Source: Formosimonas limnophila (GTDB lineage Bacteria; Pseudomonadota; Gammaproteobacteria; Burkholderiales; Burkholderiaceae). From it: a stretch of DNA of 64,000 nucleotides. Of the stretch, positions 37,923 through 47,409 are shown piece after piece. The translations under genes were made by a program, and so were the position numbers. The DNA is taken from assembly GCF_014652675.1 (NCBI RefSeq), contig NZ_BMZG01000006.1, positions 1 to 64,000 of the forward strand. Direction: 5' to 3'. Each line of letters opens with the position of its first letter. Position 1 is the first letter of the stretch. The notes under the pieces were generated by a model that worked only from the letters and a program-made list of their open reading frames with translations, was not told the origin of the DNA and searched no databases.

Positions 37923-38351
37923 CTATTTACAGTTAAATGATTTAATTTTGCTATCTCCGTCAATCAAGATGCTGGGGTCAAATGTTGCCGTACAAGATTC
38001 AACTCCTACAGGCAAGGCTTTTGTCAACACAATTCGGGTTCTTGAATAATGACACGCAACTTCTCGGGCTTGTGAGCTGGATTGCTTGCTAAAACTCCAA
38101 CGAGCGATGTTCTTTTTTTGAAAGTCAGGGACAAGGCTAGCCATGTCTTTGACAAGACCATCGTACACAATGATAGATTGCAAACGATGCGAGCCGTACT
38201 CAGCCTCGGTAATCTCGTAATCCGTTGGAACATCAACTGCGTTTTGAGTGGTTTTAATTTCTGCGGGACAAAGTTCCGCCGACCAAGCCGAAAAAGATGC
38301 GCCTGCCGCAACTAAAGCACAAATGCCACTCAAATATAATTTACTTGTCAT
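37923..38351 (-). CDS. STY0301-like exported protein
   Basis: This 142-residue protein has an N-terminal signal sequence (LYLSGICALVAAGASFSAWSA, cut likely after that Ala) and then CPAEIKTTQ. It ends with conserved-looking cysteine-rich pieces (REVACHYSRTRIVLTKALP, GVESCTATF). The spaced CP, WSF-, ACHY and ESC motifs resemble the STY0301 family of periplasmic or outer-surface proteins of unknown function. The start at 38351 has AAAGG upstream. Family assignment rests on my recall of the pattern. Confidence 0.6.
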   Translation of the reverse strand: MTSKLYLSGICALVAAGASFSAWSAELCPAEIKTTQNAVDVPTDYEITEAEYGSHRLQSIIVYDGLVKDMASLVPDFQKKNIARWSFSKQSSSQAREVACHYSRTRIVLTKALPVGVESCTATFDPSILIDGDSKIKSFNCK

Positions 38352-38688
38352 GAAACAAAACCTTTGATGTTTTCTATTCAAACAGGGTTTCAGTGCGAAT
38401 TCGATTAAAAATGTTGATGACGGTCATTAATGATCTGTGAGCAGATTGATTCAATTACTTTGAATAATGTCGCCAACCTCAAGATAAATTTGGCGATACT
38501 TCAATTTGCAGTCTTTCGGCAATTCCACCCAAGCTATGGCTAGTTTTTAGCCGCTCTCCTGAATGTCTCATACTATAAACTAAATAGGTGCTTGTCATTT
38601 GCCTAAGAGCTTGGGCTGTAAAAATTAGTCCAAGCCTGAGTAGACGTAATATTATGAATATGCTTTTTTGAATCCGCGACAAGTGAGT
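38352..38688. other. Intergenic region with a short unassigned frame
   Basis: A 337-nt gap. A minus-strand frame (38479-38682, 67 residues, TTG start) has no recognised family and is probably not real. A 7-bp repeat TCGCCAA/TTGGCGA lies at 38469-38495 without a T-run. Confidence 0.35.
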
Positions 38689-39006
38689 TCACTCATAATC
38701 ACCTTTCAGTAAACGGATTTTGAAAAATTTAGACAATAAATTATAAATCACAGCAAAAAGAAAACCGTATAAAAACCCCCAAAGCAGAGCTGATCCTAAA
38801 GAAAATGTTTGATGCATTGCAACATTAACGATTTTGTCTACTTTATTGTCCCACTCATTAAGTAATTCGCCTTGTATCGCTTGCGCTCCTAAAAGCGTAA
38901 AACCGAACACAGATGCGAATAAAAAAGACATTATATTAAAAAGACTGGAGAATAAAGCAACTGCGATGCCGCTCATCCAAATATTGAGTTTGACTATTTT
39001 TTTCAT
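38689..39006 (-). CDS. Small membrane protein (DUF5676-like?)
   Basis: This 105-residue protein has hydrophobic segments at about 8-40 and 70-92 and a basic C-terminus. The ending GFLYGFLFAVIYNLL resembles the DUF5676 pattern, but this is weak. GGAG lies 8 nt before the ATG. It stands right after parB where atpI is usually found in betaproteobacteria. It does not look like AtpI. Confidence 0.5.
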   Translation of the reverse strand: MKKIVKLNIWMSGIAVALFSSLFNIMSFLFASVFGFTLLGAQAIQGELLNEWDNKVDKIVNVAMHQTFSLGSALLWGFLYGFLFAVIYNLLSKFFKIRLLKGDYE

Positions 39007-39037
39007 AAATGTTCTCCAAAACGCGAAAGTGTAAAGA

Positions 39038-39943
39038 TTATTTAGGGTTTGAAATTATAGCTAAAATTCCTTCAAGTATGTCGAGATTACCGAAGTTAAT
39101 CACCATTTTCCCTTTGTTTTTCGCGCCCATTTTGATCATGACTTCTGCGCCGAGGCTGTCGGAGAGTTGTTGTTCGATGCGGATGATGTCGCCGCTGACT
39201 ACGCGCATTTTGTCTTTTTTGTGGCCTGTTTCTTCACCTGCGAGGATGGCTTGGACGCGTTTTTCGGTGTCGCGCACGCTCATGCGGCGGGTGGCGATTT
39301 CTTGAGCGAGCATGATTTGTTCGGCAGATGGCAGGCTGAGTAAGGCGCGGGCGTGACCCATGTCGATGTCACCTGCGAGGAGCATGGTTTGCACGGGTTG
39401 GGCGAGGTTTAGGAGGCGCAGTAGGTTCGATACGGCGCTGCGTGAGCGGCCAATCGCGACAGCGCATGTGTCGTGGGTGTAGCCAAATTCAGCGATGAGA
39501 CGCTGCAAACCTTGTGCTTCTTCGAGCGGGTTGAGGTCTTCACGCTGGATGTTTTCGATGAGCGCCAGAGACAATGCTTGCTGGTCATCGAGCTCGCGGA
39601 TGAGGACGGGGACTTCGGTGAGACCTGCAATGCCTGCGGCGCGGTAGCGACGTTCACCTGCTATGATTTCAAAGCGATCTGCGCCAATCGGGCGGACGGT
39701 GATGGGCTGCATGAGACCGTTCGCAGTGATGCTGGCAGCGAGTTCGGCAAGTGCTGTTTCATCCATGTGGCTGCGTGGCTGGTATTTGCCTGCATGCAGC
39801 TTGTCTCGTGACATCATTTGCAAGTTGCCTGCTGGGTTGGGTTCAGCCGCTTCTGCGGTTTGTGTGTTCGCGTGCATGGCGTTTGATGCACCCATGAGGG
39901 CTTCCAGTCCGCGGCCTAAGCCTTTTTTTTGTTTGGTGACCAT
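39038..39943 (-). CDS. parB: Chromosome-partitioning protein ParB
   Basis: ParB is a CTPase clamp that loads on parS and spreads, forming the partition complex. The 301-residue protein starts KKGLGRGLEALMG, has the CTP/ParB N-terminal motif AGERRYRAAGIAGL, the helix-turn-helix (GRSRSAVSNLLRLLNL) and a C-terminal dimerisation domain. The start at 39943 is chosen by homology; a longer frame to 40036 lacks family character. The partner parA is 104 nt upstream, and three perfect parS sites are in the window. Confidence 0.98.
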   Translation of the reverse strand: MVTKQKKGLGRGLEALMGASNAMHANTQTAEAAEPNPAGNLQMMSRDKLHAGKYQPRSHMDETALAELAASITANGLMQPITVRPIGADRFEIIAGERRYRAAGIAGLTEVPVLIRELDDQQALSLALIENIQREDLNPLEEAQGLQRLIAEFGYTHDTCAVAIGRSRSAVSNLLRLLNLAQPVQTMLLAGDIDMGHARALLSLPSAEQIMLAQEIATRRMSVRDTEKRVQAILAGEETGHKKDKMRVVSGDIIRIEQQLSDSLGAEVMIKMGAKNKGKMVINFGNLDILEGILAIISNPK

Positions 39944-40047
39944 GGTTGTTCTCTTGGTTTTGGTGAAAATGTTTGAGTGGCTTTTGCTGTATGACCACTG
40001 GTTTTTGAATTCGCAGATTGCGGGTCTAGCCCACAATGACGCATCGG

Positions 40048-40812
40048 TTAGAGTTTTTTGTGGATGAGCTCGCTGGCGAAGTCGAGGTAGGCTTTCGCGC
40101 CGCGCGATGATGCGTCGTAAATCACACCCGGTAAGCCATAACTCGGCGCTTCAGCGAGTCGGACGTTGCGTGGGATGACGGTGTCGAATACCTTGTCACC
40201 GAAGTGGGCTTTGAGCTGATCGGAGACTTGTTGCTGCAGCGTGATGCGCATGTCGAACATGACGCGCAGCAGGCAAATGATTTTCAAATCTGGGTTGAGA
40301 TGGGCGTGCAGACTGCGGATGGTGTTGACTAAGTCAGACAAACCCTCAAGCGCGAAATATTCGCACTGCATCGGGATGATGACACCGCCTGCTGAACACA
40401 GGCCGTTGAGCGTGAGCATCGAGAGCGATGGTGGGCAGTCAATCAGGATGTAGTCGTATTGATGTTGAACTTCGAGCAAGGCATCCTTGAGGCGGTACTC
40501 GCGGCGTTCTAAATCGACAAGCTCAATCTCAGCACCCGCGAGGTCGCGGTTGGCGGCGAGCAGCGAGTAACCGACTTCGGGCGGTTGCACGATCGCTGCG
40601 GAAATCGGCTTTAATCCAAGTAAAACATGGTAAATCGTTGATGGCAGGCTGTGCTTGTCCACACCGCTGCCCATGGTGGCGTTGCCCTGCGGGTCAAGGT
40701 CAATGAGCAGCACGCGTTGGCCGAGCTTGGCGAGCGATGCGGCGAGATTGACGGTGGTGGTAGTTTTGCCGACGCCGCCTTTTTGGTTGGCGATGCAGAA
40801 GATTTTGGTCAT
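40048..40812 (-). CDS. parA: Chromosome-partitioning ATPase ParA
   Basis: ParA is a Walker-type ATPase that positions ParB-parS complexes on the nucleoid. The 254-residue protein has the deviant Walker A motif KGGVGKTTTTVNLAASLA at the N-terminus, LIDCPPSLSMLTLNG, and an intact catalytic region. It sits between rsmG (16-nt gap) and parB, the usual order. Confidence 0.98.
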   Translation of the reverse strand: MTKIFCIANQKGGVGKTTTTVNLAASLAKLGQRVLLIDLDPQGNATMGSGVDKHSLPSTIYHVLLGLKPISAAIVQPPEVGYSLLAANRDLAGAEIELVDLERREYRLKDALLEVQHQYDYILIDCPPSLSMLTLNGLCSAGGVIIPMQCEYFALEGLSDLVNTIRSLHAHLNPDLKIICLLRVMFDMRITLQQQVSDQLKAHFGDKVFDTVIPRNVRLAEAPSYGLPGVIYDASSRGAKAYLDFASELIHKKL

Positions 40813-40828
40813 GGGTTTTCTTTTCTAA

Positions 40829-41527
40829 TTAAAGATGTGTCTTGGTTTCACGTTGCCATATTTTAATTAAATGTCGCTGTGCATCCAGCTGAGGTACGGC
40901 GAGTTCGATGATCTCGTTTGCCCATGTACTCGGCGCAAATTGCTCTAGCTCTATTAATTCGTCGGCAGGCATCACACCTTTCATTGCGCCAAAAACACCG
41001 TTGGCTTTGAGCACGTTTTCCGACAGTCGAACAAAATCGACAACGCTGGCGAAAGCGCGGCTGGTGATGAGATCGTATGTGCTGTTCGCGGGCAAATCCT
41101 CAACTTTGCCTGTGATGACGGTGATGTTTGTCAGCGCCAACTGCGCTTTGACTTGTGTCAAAAACGCGGTTTTTTTGTGCACGGGGTCAATGAGGGTGAT
41201 GTGCCAAGCGGGGTTCATAATGGCTAAAACCACACCTGGTAAACCACCGCCTGTACCGACGTCAAGCACGCTGGGTTGTTTGATGTTGGTGAGCCAATTT
41301 CTGAAAATCTGCACAATAACTAGTGAATCCAGTAAGTGATAACTCACTATCTTGTCTAATTCTCGTATGGCGGAGAGATTGTATACATGATTCCACTTGG
41401 CCATGAGGCCGAGATAAGCAATGAGCTGGCTGCGCTCGTGCTCACTGGTGGACAGATTCATGTCACTCAGCCCATCGGTCAAAAGCTGGCGCACACGGGT
41501 GGGGTCAAAAGTAGTGGCGCGACTCAT
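40829..41527 (-). CDS. rsmG: 16S rRNA (guanine-527-N7)-methyltransferase RsmG
   Basis: RsmG methylates G527 of 16S rRNA. The 232-residue protein has SAM motif VLDVGTGGGLPGVVLAI and the family pieces KWNHVYNLSAIRE and LITSRAFASV. It lies 52 nt after mnmG in the mnmG-rsmG-parA-parB operon. Confidence 0.97.
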   Translation of the reverse strand: MSRATTFDPTRVRQLLTDGLSDMNLSTSEHERSQLIAYLGLMAKWNHVYNLSAIRELDKIVSYHLLDSLVIVQIFRNWLTNIKQPSVLDVGTGGGLPGVVLAIMNPAWHITLIDPVHKKTAFLTQVKAQLALTNITVITGKVEDLPANSTYDLITSRAFASVVDFVRLSENVLKANGVFGAMKGVMPADELIELEQFAPSTWANEIIELAVPQLDAQRHLIKIWQRETKTHL

Positions 41528-41579
41528 GAGTGTGTCGCCTGATTTGGGTGTACCACGGTGTTTGTGTGTGCTGCCGATC

Positions 41580-43502
41580 TCATTGCATCCTCCCCGCTGC
41601 TTGATTCACACGCTTGATGTGTACCAATAACAACGAAATGGCGGCAGGCGTGACACCAGAGATACGGGCGGCTTGGCCAACCGTTTCGGGCGCGTTGTTG
41701 GCAAGTTTTTGACGCACTTCGTTGGATAGGCCTTTGACATCCATGTAGTCGAGGCCGCTTGGAATACGCGTGGTTTCGTGGTTGGCTTGTTTGCTGATTT
41801 CTTCTTTTTGGCGCTCGATGTAGCCGGCGTATTTGGTGTTGATTTCGACTTGTTCTTTGAAAATCTGCTCGTCCACCGCATCTGACGACAGTGCGGTTTC
41901 GGGTGCAAAGCGGCCGTTTTGTACTGTCACTAATTTTTCGTAAGTGACTTCGGGGCGGCGCAATAAATCAGCGAGATTGTATTCACGCTCAATCGTTTTG
42001 CCGAGCAACTCGGTGGCATCTGAGGCTGAGAAGTTGTTGGGGTTGACCCAAGTGGATTTCAGACGTTCTTGCTCGCGAGCGACGGTTTCCATTTTTCGCT
42101 CGAAATACGCCCATTGCTCGTCACCGACGAGGCCGAGTTCGCGACCAATCGGTGTGAGGCGTGCATCGGCGTTGTCTTCGCGTAGGGAAAGGCGATATTC
42201 GGCACGGCTGGTGAACATGCGGTATGGCTCGGCGACGCCTTTGGTGATGAGGTCATCGACGAGCACGCCGAGATAGGCATCGTGACGGGTAGGACGCCAT
42301 TCGTCTTTGTTTTGTGCGCGGCGTGAAGCGTTCGCACCAGCAAGTAAGCCTTGAGCGGCGGCTTCTTCGTAGCCCGTCGTGCCGTTGATTTGGCCTGCGA
42401 AGTAAAGATTGACGATGGCTTTCGTCTCAAATGTGGCTTTCAAACCGCGCGGGTCAAAGTAGTCATACTCGATGGCGTAACCGGGGCGCAGAATGTGCGC
42501 ATTTTCTAAACCGACCATGGAGCGCACGAGGTCAATCTGTACATCAAAGGGCAAACTGGTGGAAATACCGTTCGGGTAAATCTCGTGCGTGAGCAAGCCT
42601 TCGGGTTCGAGGAAAATCTGGTGTTGGTCCTTATCCGCGAAACGGTGAATTTTGTCTTCAATTGATGGGCAGTAGCGTGGGCCGACGCCTTCAATCACGC
42701 CCGTGTACATCGGTGAGCGCGACAAGCCATTTCGGATGATGTCGTGGGTTTTGCTGTTGGTGTACGTGACCCAGCAAGACACTTGTCGTGGGTGTTGCTC
42801 GGCACGCCCCATGAATGAAAACACGGGTATAGGATCCAAGTCGCCCGGTTGCTCTGTGATGCGTGAGTAGTCTATCGAACGACCATCGATGCGTGGCGGC
42901 GTGCCCGTTTTCAGTCTGCCCTGCCCCAAGTTCAGTTCTTTGAGTCGGTCAGATAAGCGTAACGCTGCGGGGTCACCTGCGCGCCCGCCGATGGTATTGT
43001 TCAGTCCGACGTGAATTTTACCGCCCAAGAATGTCCCTGCGGTAAGCACGACTGTTGTTGCATTGAACTGAATGCCGATTTCAGTCATTACGCCCGTGAC
43101 TTTGTCTCCTTCAACGATGAGGTCATCGACCGCTTGTTGGAATAAGTCAAGGTTTGGTTGGTTTTCTAAGGCGCTGCGCACCGCTTGTTTGTACAGCAGG
43201 CGATCGGCTTGTGCACGTGTCGCACGCACAGCTGGGCCTTTGCTGGAGTTCAATATACGGAACTGAATCCCGCCAATATCCGCTGCACGCGCCATCACGC
43301 CGCCGAGAGCATCCACTTCTTTGACCAAGTGGCCTTTACCGATGCCGCCGATGGAGGGATTGCAGCTCATTTGGCCGAGGGTTTCGATGTTGTGCGTCAG
43401 CAACAATGTTTGGCTGCCCATGCGCGCTGCTGCGAGTGCGGCTTCGGTTCCTGCATGGCCGCCGCCGATGACGATCACGTCGTAGTGTTTTGTGTAAATC
43501 AT
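41580..43502 (-). CDS. mnmG: tRNA uridine-5-carboxymethylaminomethyl modification enzyme MnmG
   Basis: MnmG (GidA) with MnmE modifies U34 of several tRNAs. The 640-residue FAD protein has the N-terminal [19 protein letters not shown] motif, the Cys-containing [18 protein letters not shown], and the C-terminal domain ending [11 protein letters not shown]. Its partner gene mnmE is not in this window. Two parS sites lie upstream and a terminator-like hairpin ends 8 nt before the start codon. Confidence 0.98.
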   Translation of the reverse strand: MIYTKHYDVIVIGGGHAGTEAALAAARMGSQTLLLTHNIETLGQMSCNPSIGGIGKGHLVKEVDALGGVMARAADIGGIQFRILNSSKGPAVRATRAQADRLLYKQAVRSALENQPNLDLFQQAVDDLIVEGDKVTGVMTEIGIQFNATTVVLTAGTFLGGKIHVGLNNTIGGRAGDPAALRLSDRLKELNLGQGRLKTGTPPRIDGRSIDYSRITEQPGDLDPIPVFSFMGRAEQHPRQVSCWVTYTNSKTHDIIRNGLSRSPMYTGVIEGVGPRYCPSIEDKIHRFADKDQHQIFLEPEGLLTHEIYPNGISTSLPFDVQIDLVRSMVGLENAHILRPGYAIEYDYFDPRGLKATFETKAIVNLYFAGQINGTTGYEEAAAQGLLAGANASRRAQNKDEWRPTRHDAYLGVLVDDLITKGVAEPYRMFTSRAEYRLSLREDNADARLTPIGRELGLVGDEQWAYFERKMETVAREQERLKSTWVNPNNFSASDATELLGKTIEREYNLADLLRRPEVTYEKLVTVQNGRFAPETALSSDAVDEQIFKEQVEINTKYAGYIERQKEEISKQANHETTRIPSGLDYMDVKGLSNEVRQKLANNAPETVGQAARISGVTPAAISLLLVHIKRVNQAAGRMQ

Positions 43503-43510
43503 AGCGAAAC

Positions 43511-43530
43511 AAAAACCCCATTACTGGGGT
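43511..43530 (-). terminator. Terminator-like hairpin in the mnmG leader
   Basis: ACCCC (43515-43519) and GGGGT (43526-43530) flank a 6-nt loop and are followed on the minus strand by TTTTTG. It lies 8-28 nt upstream of the mnmG start, so it may be a regulatory attenuator rather than an end of a gene. Confidence 0.55.
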
Positions 43531-43583
43531 GAAAAATGAACGATGAAATTATTATAGCCCAAATGCTGGAGTGGCATTTTTAA

Positions 43584-43599
43584 TGTTTCACGTGAAACA
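43584..43599. other. parS site 1
   Basis: An exact match to the 16-bp parS consensus TGTTTCACGTGAAACA, located 82 nt upstream of mnmG. Confidence 0.95.
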
Positions 43600-43705
43600 T
43601 GGGTTTTTCAAATCTGTGTTGTTTAATGTTGTATTTGTTACACAGAAATAAAAAAATCGGTTGGTTTGGGCCTTGCCCTACCCCTTGGTCAATTTTAGGC
43701 ATAAA

Positions 43706-43721
43706 TGTTTCACGTGAAACA
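43706..43721. other. parS site 2
   Basis: An exact 16-bp parS match, 107 nt from site 1, between mnmG and the MFS transporter terminator. Confidence 0.95.
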
Positions 43722-43727
43722 TTGGAT

Positions 43728-43755
43728 ATAAAAAAGCCAGCTTGCGCTGGCTTTG
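43728..43755 (-). terminator. Terminator of the MFS transporter gene
   Basis: The stem AAAGCCAGC / GCTGGCTTT with a 4-nt loop is followed on the minus strand by TTTATATCC. It is 21 nt past the MFS stop. Confidence 0.85.
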
Positions 43756-43775
43756 GTCAGAGTTGTATTTTGGCT

Positions 43776-45086
43776 TTAAGCATTGGTGTTTAAGACTTTT
43801 TGCGGATTCTTGCCATTCCGCCAAATAAGCACAGCCAAAGCAATGACCCCAACAATTGTGCAGCTCACGACATAGTATGCTGGAATCATGGGGTTTTTTG
43901 TGCGAGAAATCAACTCAGTCACAATCGGTTGCGCGGCAGCACCAAAGATAAGAACACCGAGGTTGTAACCAATTGAAATGCCGCTGGCACGAACTTGGGT
44001 GGGAAATAGTTCGGTCAACACAGTAGACAACACACCAAACGCAACAGCAATCAATGTGCACAACAATAATTGTAAAGCCCATAAACGCTCAATACTCGGG
44101 TTGAGCAATAACCATTGATAAGCGGGAATCAAAATCAATAAGTAAGGTAAAAAGGCACCAAGGAGGATTTTGGGACGACCCAATACGCCAAACTTATCGG
44201 AAAAACGGCCCACGATCGGAATTAGAACCACCATCCACAATGCACTGGCCGCTTGTACCAAAAATGCGGCATCACCATCTAACTTTAAAAACGTTTTGGC
44301 ATAGGTAACCACATAGCTGATGATGGTGTATGTGGCGGTGGTGCCTGCCGCGAGGATACCGATGCTGACGAGTAGCTCCAATCGATAATGCTTAAACAGT
44401 GTGGATAGGCTGGAGCCTTCAGAATGATTTTTAACTGATTCAAATTCGTGTGACTCCTGCATGTGCTTGCGAATATACCAAGCGACAGGAATAATCAGTA
44501 AACCCAGCGCAAATGGGATGCGCCATGCAAACGCTTTAATTTCTTCAGGTGAAAAAGCTTTTGATACCGCAAAGCCGGCGCTGGCCGCCAGAAAAACCGC
44601 TAACATCTGGCTAGATAGTTGCCATGAACCGTAAAAACCCTTTTGGTTTTTTGGTGCCAACTCCACTAACAAAGACGTCGATGTGCCGAACTCACCACCT
44701 GTGGCAAATCCCTGAATGAGCCGAGAAACCACCAAAATAGCGATGGCCGCGGTTCCGGCTGTCGCGTAACTCGGTGCCAATGTGAGCAGCAGCATTGAGA
44801 TCGACATGAGGATAATGACTAAACTCAAAGCACGTTTACGTCCTACTCTGTCCGCCATCAAGCCAAAGAAGATGCCACCAATTGGGCGCATTAAAAAACC
44901 AACACCGTAAATGCCGAGAATTTTGACGAGTTCTTTGTGCTCGTCACTGCCGCTGGTGAATACACCTGTGATAATGGTTGCCATAAAGGCAAAGATAAAG
45001 AAGTCGTACCATTCCAAAGCATTACCAATCACAGCGGCGGCAATGTCTCTAATGGGTGCTTTTCGATTGGGGGTATTTGTGGTCAT
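43776..45086 (-). CDS. MFS transporter, metabolite:H+ symporter type
   Basis: This 436-residue inner-membrane carrier of the major facilitator superfamily has about 12 helices. The N-terminal GNALEWYDFFIFAF and the cytoplasmic loop DRVGRKRAL place it near the metabolite:H+ symporter (KgtP/ProP/CitA-like) group. The substrate is probably an organic acid or osmolyte but is not determined. It is downstream of the TSUP gene by a 318-nt gap, apparently not in an operon. Confidence 0.9.
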   Translation of the reverse strand: MTTNTPNRKAPIRDIAAAVIGNALEWYDFFIFAFMATIITGVFTSGSDEHKELVKILGIYGVGFLMRPIGGIFFGLMADRVGRKRALSLVIILMSISMLLLTLAPSYATAGTAAIAILVVSRLIQGFATGGEFGTSTSLLVELAPKNQKGFYGSWQLSSQMLAVFLAASAGFAVSKAFSPEEIKAFAWRIPFALGLLIIPVAWYIRKHMQESHEFESVKNHSEGSSLSTLFKHYRLELLVSIGILAAGTTATYTIISYVVTYAKTFLKLDGDAAFLVQAASALWMVVLIPIVGRFSDKFGVLGRPKILLGAFLPYLLILIPAYQWLLLNPSIERLWALQLLLCTLIAVAFGVLSTVLTELFPTQVRASGISIGYNLGVLIFGAAAQPIVTELISRTKNPMIPAYYVVSCTIVGVIALAVLIWRNGKNPQKVLNTNA

Positions 45087-45404
45087 GCAAACTCCAAAAA
45101 GATAATGCGCAATCGAACATAGGGTTTATTCTTCGATCGATTCTATTTAAATGAGGGTTAAATTACTGCATTAACCGCTGGTATTTCGTGCCTGATGATA
45201 AATGTTTTTATGGTGTGATTCTTTGAGTCAGTTGCTTAATACTCATAAGAGTCTCAACATAAAAATATCAGGGACACAGGAGCGTGAGAATATACCAATT
45301 CGCAACATCTGTAGATAACAAAAAATGATAACCTTAGAAGGTTCTTTAACAATAGTGATGATGTTTAAGTAATTACGGGCGTGATTACTATGAGGCGCTT
45401 AGGT
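45087..45404. other. Intergenic region
   Basis: A 318-nt AT-rich spacer between the minus-strand TSUP gene and the MFS gene. A small hairpin AACCTT/AAGGTT followed by CTTT (about 45331-45348) is the only structure seen; the MFS promoter should be here. Confidence 0.4.
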
Positions 45405-46184
45405 TTACATCAGTGAGATCAGCGTGTCATATCCAAATTTGACAATCGTGGCGCTTAAGACAAGGATCAAAATTTTCCGGATGAATGGTGCACCGTATTT
45501 TGTTACCACATGCGTGCCGCACAACGCCCCCCCGATGTTGCACACACCCATCGCCAATCCTGCACCCCAAAGAATGTAACCATGCGGAATGAAAAAAGAC
45601 AGCGCGGCAAAGTTCGTGGCAAGGTTGATGACTTTGCTGTGCGCGGTCGCGGTTAAAAAATCAAAGCCAAACCATTTCACAAAGGCAAAAGCCAGTAGCG
45701 AACCCGTTCCCGGTCCAAAAAAACCATCATAAAACCCAATCGCCGCACCCAAGCCCAAACCCGCCAACATCTCGCCGCGCGATGCGAAGCGTGGTTCGTG
45801 GCTCTGTCCCATGTCTTTTTTCATGAAGGTATAAATCACCATGGCAATCATCAGCACCAGCATGATGGGGCGCAAATACTCTTTGGGCAAATAGGGAATC
45901 AGTCGCGCGCCGATGTAAGCAAACAGCAGTGCCATCGCCACCGCGCCAAACAACATGCGCCAACGCAATGGCACGCGCCGTGCATACTGCACCGTCGCCA
46001 TGCCTGTGCCACAGATGGACGACAGTTTGTTTGTGCCATGCAACACAGGTGGTTCGTGATTGGGGATGATGTTAAAAATCCCAGGTAACTGAATCAAGCC
46101 ACCGCCACCAACGGCGGAATCAATCAAGCCCGCGAGAAAGGCCAGAGGCAATAGTAACAATAGTTCGGGTGTGAGGAAATCCAT
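45405..46184 (-). CDS. TSUP-family transporter (TauE/SafE-like permease)
   Basis: This 259-residue inner-membrane protein of the TSUP family exports or imports sulfite, sulfonates or organic acids in known members. Typical features are the glycine-rich first half (LAFLAGLIDSAVGGGGLIQLP) and GFYDGFFGPGTGSLLAFAF. About eight helices are predicted. The start at 46184 has AGGA upstream; the longer frame to 46370 is rejected. The substrate is unknown; the SQR/DUF442 genes elsewhere make a sulfur compound possible but not shown. Confidence 0.9.
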   Translation of the reverse strand: MDFLTPELLLLLPLAFLAGLIDSAVGGGGLIQLPGIFNIIPNHEPPVLHGTNKLSSICGTGMATVQYARRVPLRWRMLFGAVAMALLFAYIGARLIPYLPKEYLRPIMLVLMIAMVIYTFMKKDMGQSHEPRFASRGEMLAGLGLGAAIGFYDGFFGPGTGSLLAFAFVKWFGFDFLTATAHSKVINLATNFAALSFFIPHGYILWGAGLAMGVCNIGGALCGTHVVTKYGAPFIRKILILVLSATIVKFGYDTLISLM

Positions 46185-46347
46185 ATCATCCTGTGGGTGT
46201 GGGATTGTAAAAATAGGGGCGCGAATCTTAAAGGCGATCGCATGGGCGCTGCCCGATTCACGTTGTGGCTGTGAGCGTAGATGCTGCTTATCGCGGCGAT
46301 GCTCGCTGACCACTGATTCTTTGTGTGAGGATGGGCAATGTGTGTAA

Positions 46348-47388
46348 CTAAGCCCAATCCGCCTGCTCATCTGTCAATTGCGCAAAGCCCGCCAACACTG
46401 CACTTGGTGCGTGTGCGGGTTGGCCACCGAGCAGCAGTTGCGCATACAGCCGCGCTTTGTGTGCGGGCAAATCGTGGGCGAATGCTGCGCCGAGTGCGGC
46501 CAGTGTTTTGCCACCGCCTTTGTAGCCATACACGGGAGCGCACATGCCCAGCGGCGAGCGCGACGCGATCACCACGGCCACGCCCTGCGCGATGGCTGAC
46601 TCAATGGCTGTGTACATTTCAAGATTCACGCTACTCGCACCGACTCCCTGCACCACAACAGCTTGAGCACCCGCTGCTATGCTGGCATTGAATAACGCGG
46701 CATCTGCACCTGCATACATCGATATGATGTCCACTCGAGGTAATTCGCATGTTTCACGTGAAACATTCAACACTGGAGTGAAACGGCGCGGTGGCGTGAT
46801 AAAACGTACCCCACTATCATCGGATGAGTGCGTCATAGAGCCGATTGGCATGTGTTGTGGTGACTGAAATGTTTGCACACAGGAAGTGTCCATTTTTTTC
46901 ACATAGCGGGCACTGTGAATCTCATCATTCATGACCACCATCACGCCTCGCCCACGAGAACGTTCTGCTGCAGCCACGCGGGTTGCTGCGAGTAAGTTTG
47001 CCATGCCATCGGCAGATAGTTGATCATTGCTGCGCATCGCGCCTGTTAAGACCACGGGCTTGTTTGACAATTGCGCATTGCTCAATGAGCCATCCAGAAA
47101 AAATGCAGTTTCTTCCATGGTGTCTGTACCATGGACAACAACAACGCCAGATATTTCGTCATTTGATAAATAATTGATGATTTCATTTCGCAAAGCCCAC
47201 ATTAAACGAGGAGAAACTTGTGCTGATGGGATATTGGCGAATTGATTTGTTTTAATATTAGCAATTTTTTGCAATGCGGGAATTGAGGTGACTAACTCTT
47301 CACCAGATACCGCAGGGACCAGCATGCCAGCATCGTTTGTGCGCATGGCGATGGTGCCGCCTGTAAAAATAATTTGGATGATTTTCAT
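46348..47388 (-). CDS. Asparaginase
   Basis: This bacterial-type L-asparaginase of 346 residues hydrolyses asparagine to aspartate and ammonia. The first active-site motif is FTGGTIAMR (catalytic Thr) and the second is VVVHGTDTMEETAFFL. No signal peptide is seen, so the enzyme is probably cytoplasmic. The central segment contains NVSRETCEL, where the DNA is an exact parS site (46750-46765); the site therefore lies in coding sequence. The gene is between a TSUP permease and a DUF418 gene. Confidence 0.93.
   Translation of the reverse strand: MKIIQIIFTGGTIAMRTNDAGMLVPAVSGEELVTSIPALQKIANIKTNQFANIPSAQVSPRLMWALRNEIINYLSNDEISGVVVVHGTDTMEETAFFLDGSLSNAQLSNKPVVLTGAMRSNDQLSADGMANLLAATRVAAAERSRGRGVMVVMNDEIHSARYVKKMDTSCVQTFQSPQHMPIGSMTHSSDDSGVRFITPPRRFTPVLNVSRETCELPRVDIISMYAGADAALFNASIAAGAQAVVVQGVGASSVNLEMYTAIESAIAQGVAVVIASRSPLGMCAPVYGYKGGGKTLAALGAAFAHDLPAHKARLYAQLLLGGQPAHAPSAVLAGFAQLTDEQADWA
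46750..46765. other. parS site 3, inside the asparaginase gene
   Basis: An exact 16-bp parS match, lying within coding sequence and read there as Val-Ser-Arg-Glu-Thr. It is about 3 kb from sites 1 and 2. Confidence 0.95.
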
Positions 47389-47409
47389 GAGCGAATTTGA
47401 AATGATGGA

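Noticed and set aside
38479-38682. 67-residue minus-strand frame
   Set aside because: TTG start, no recognised family, and no supporting context; mentioned only in the intergenic note.
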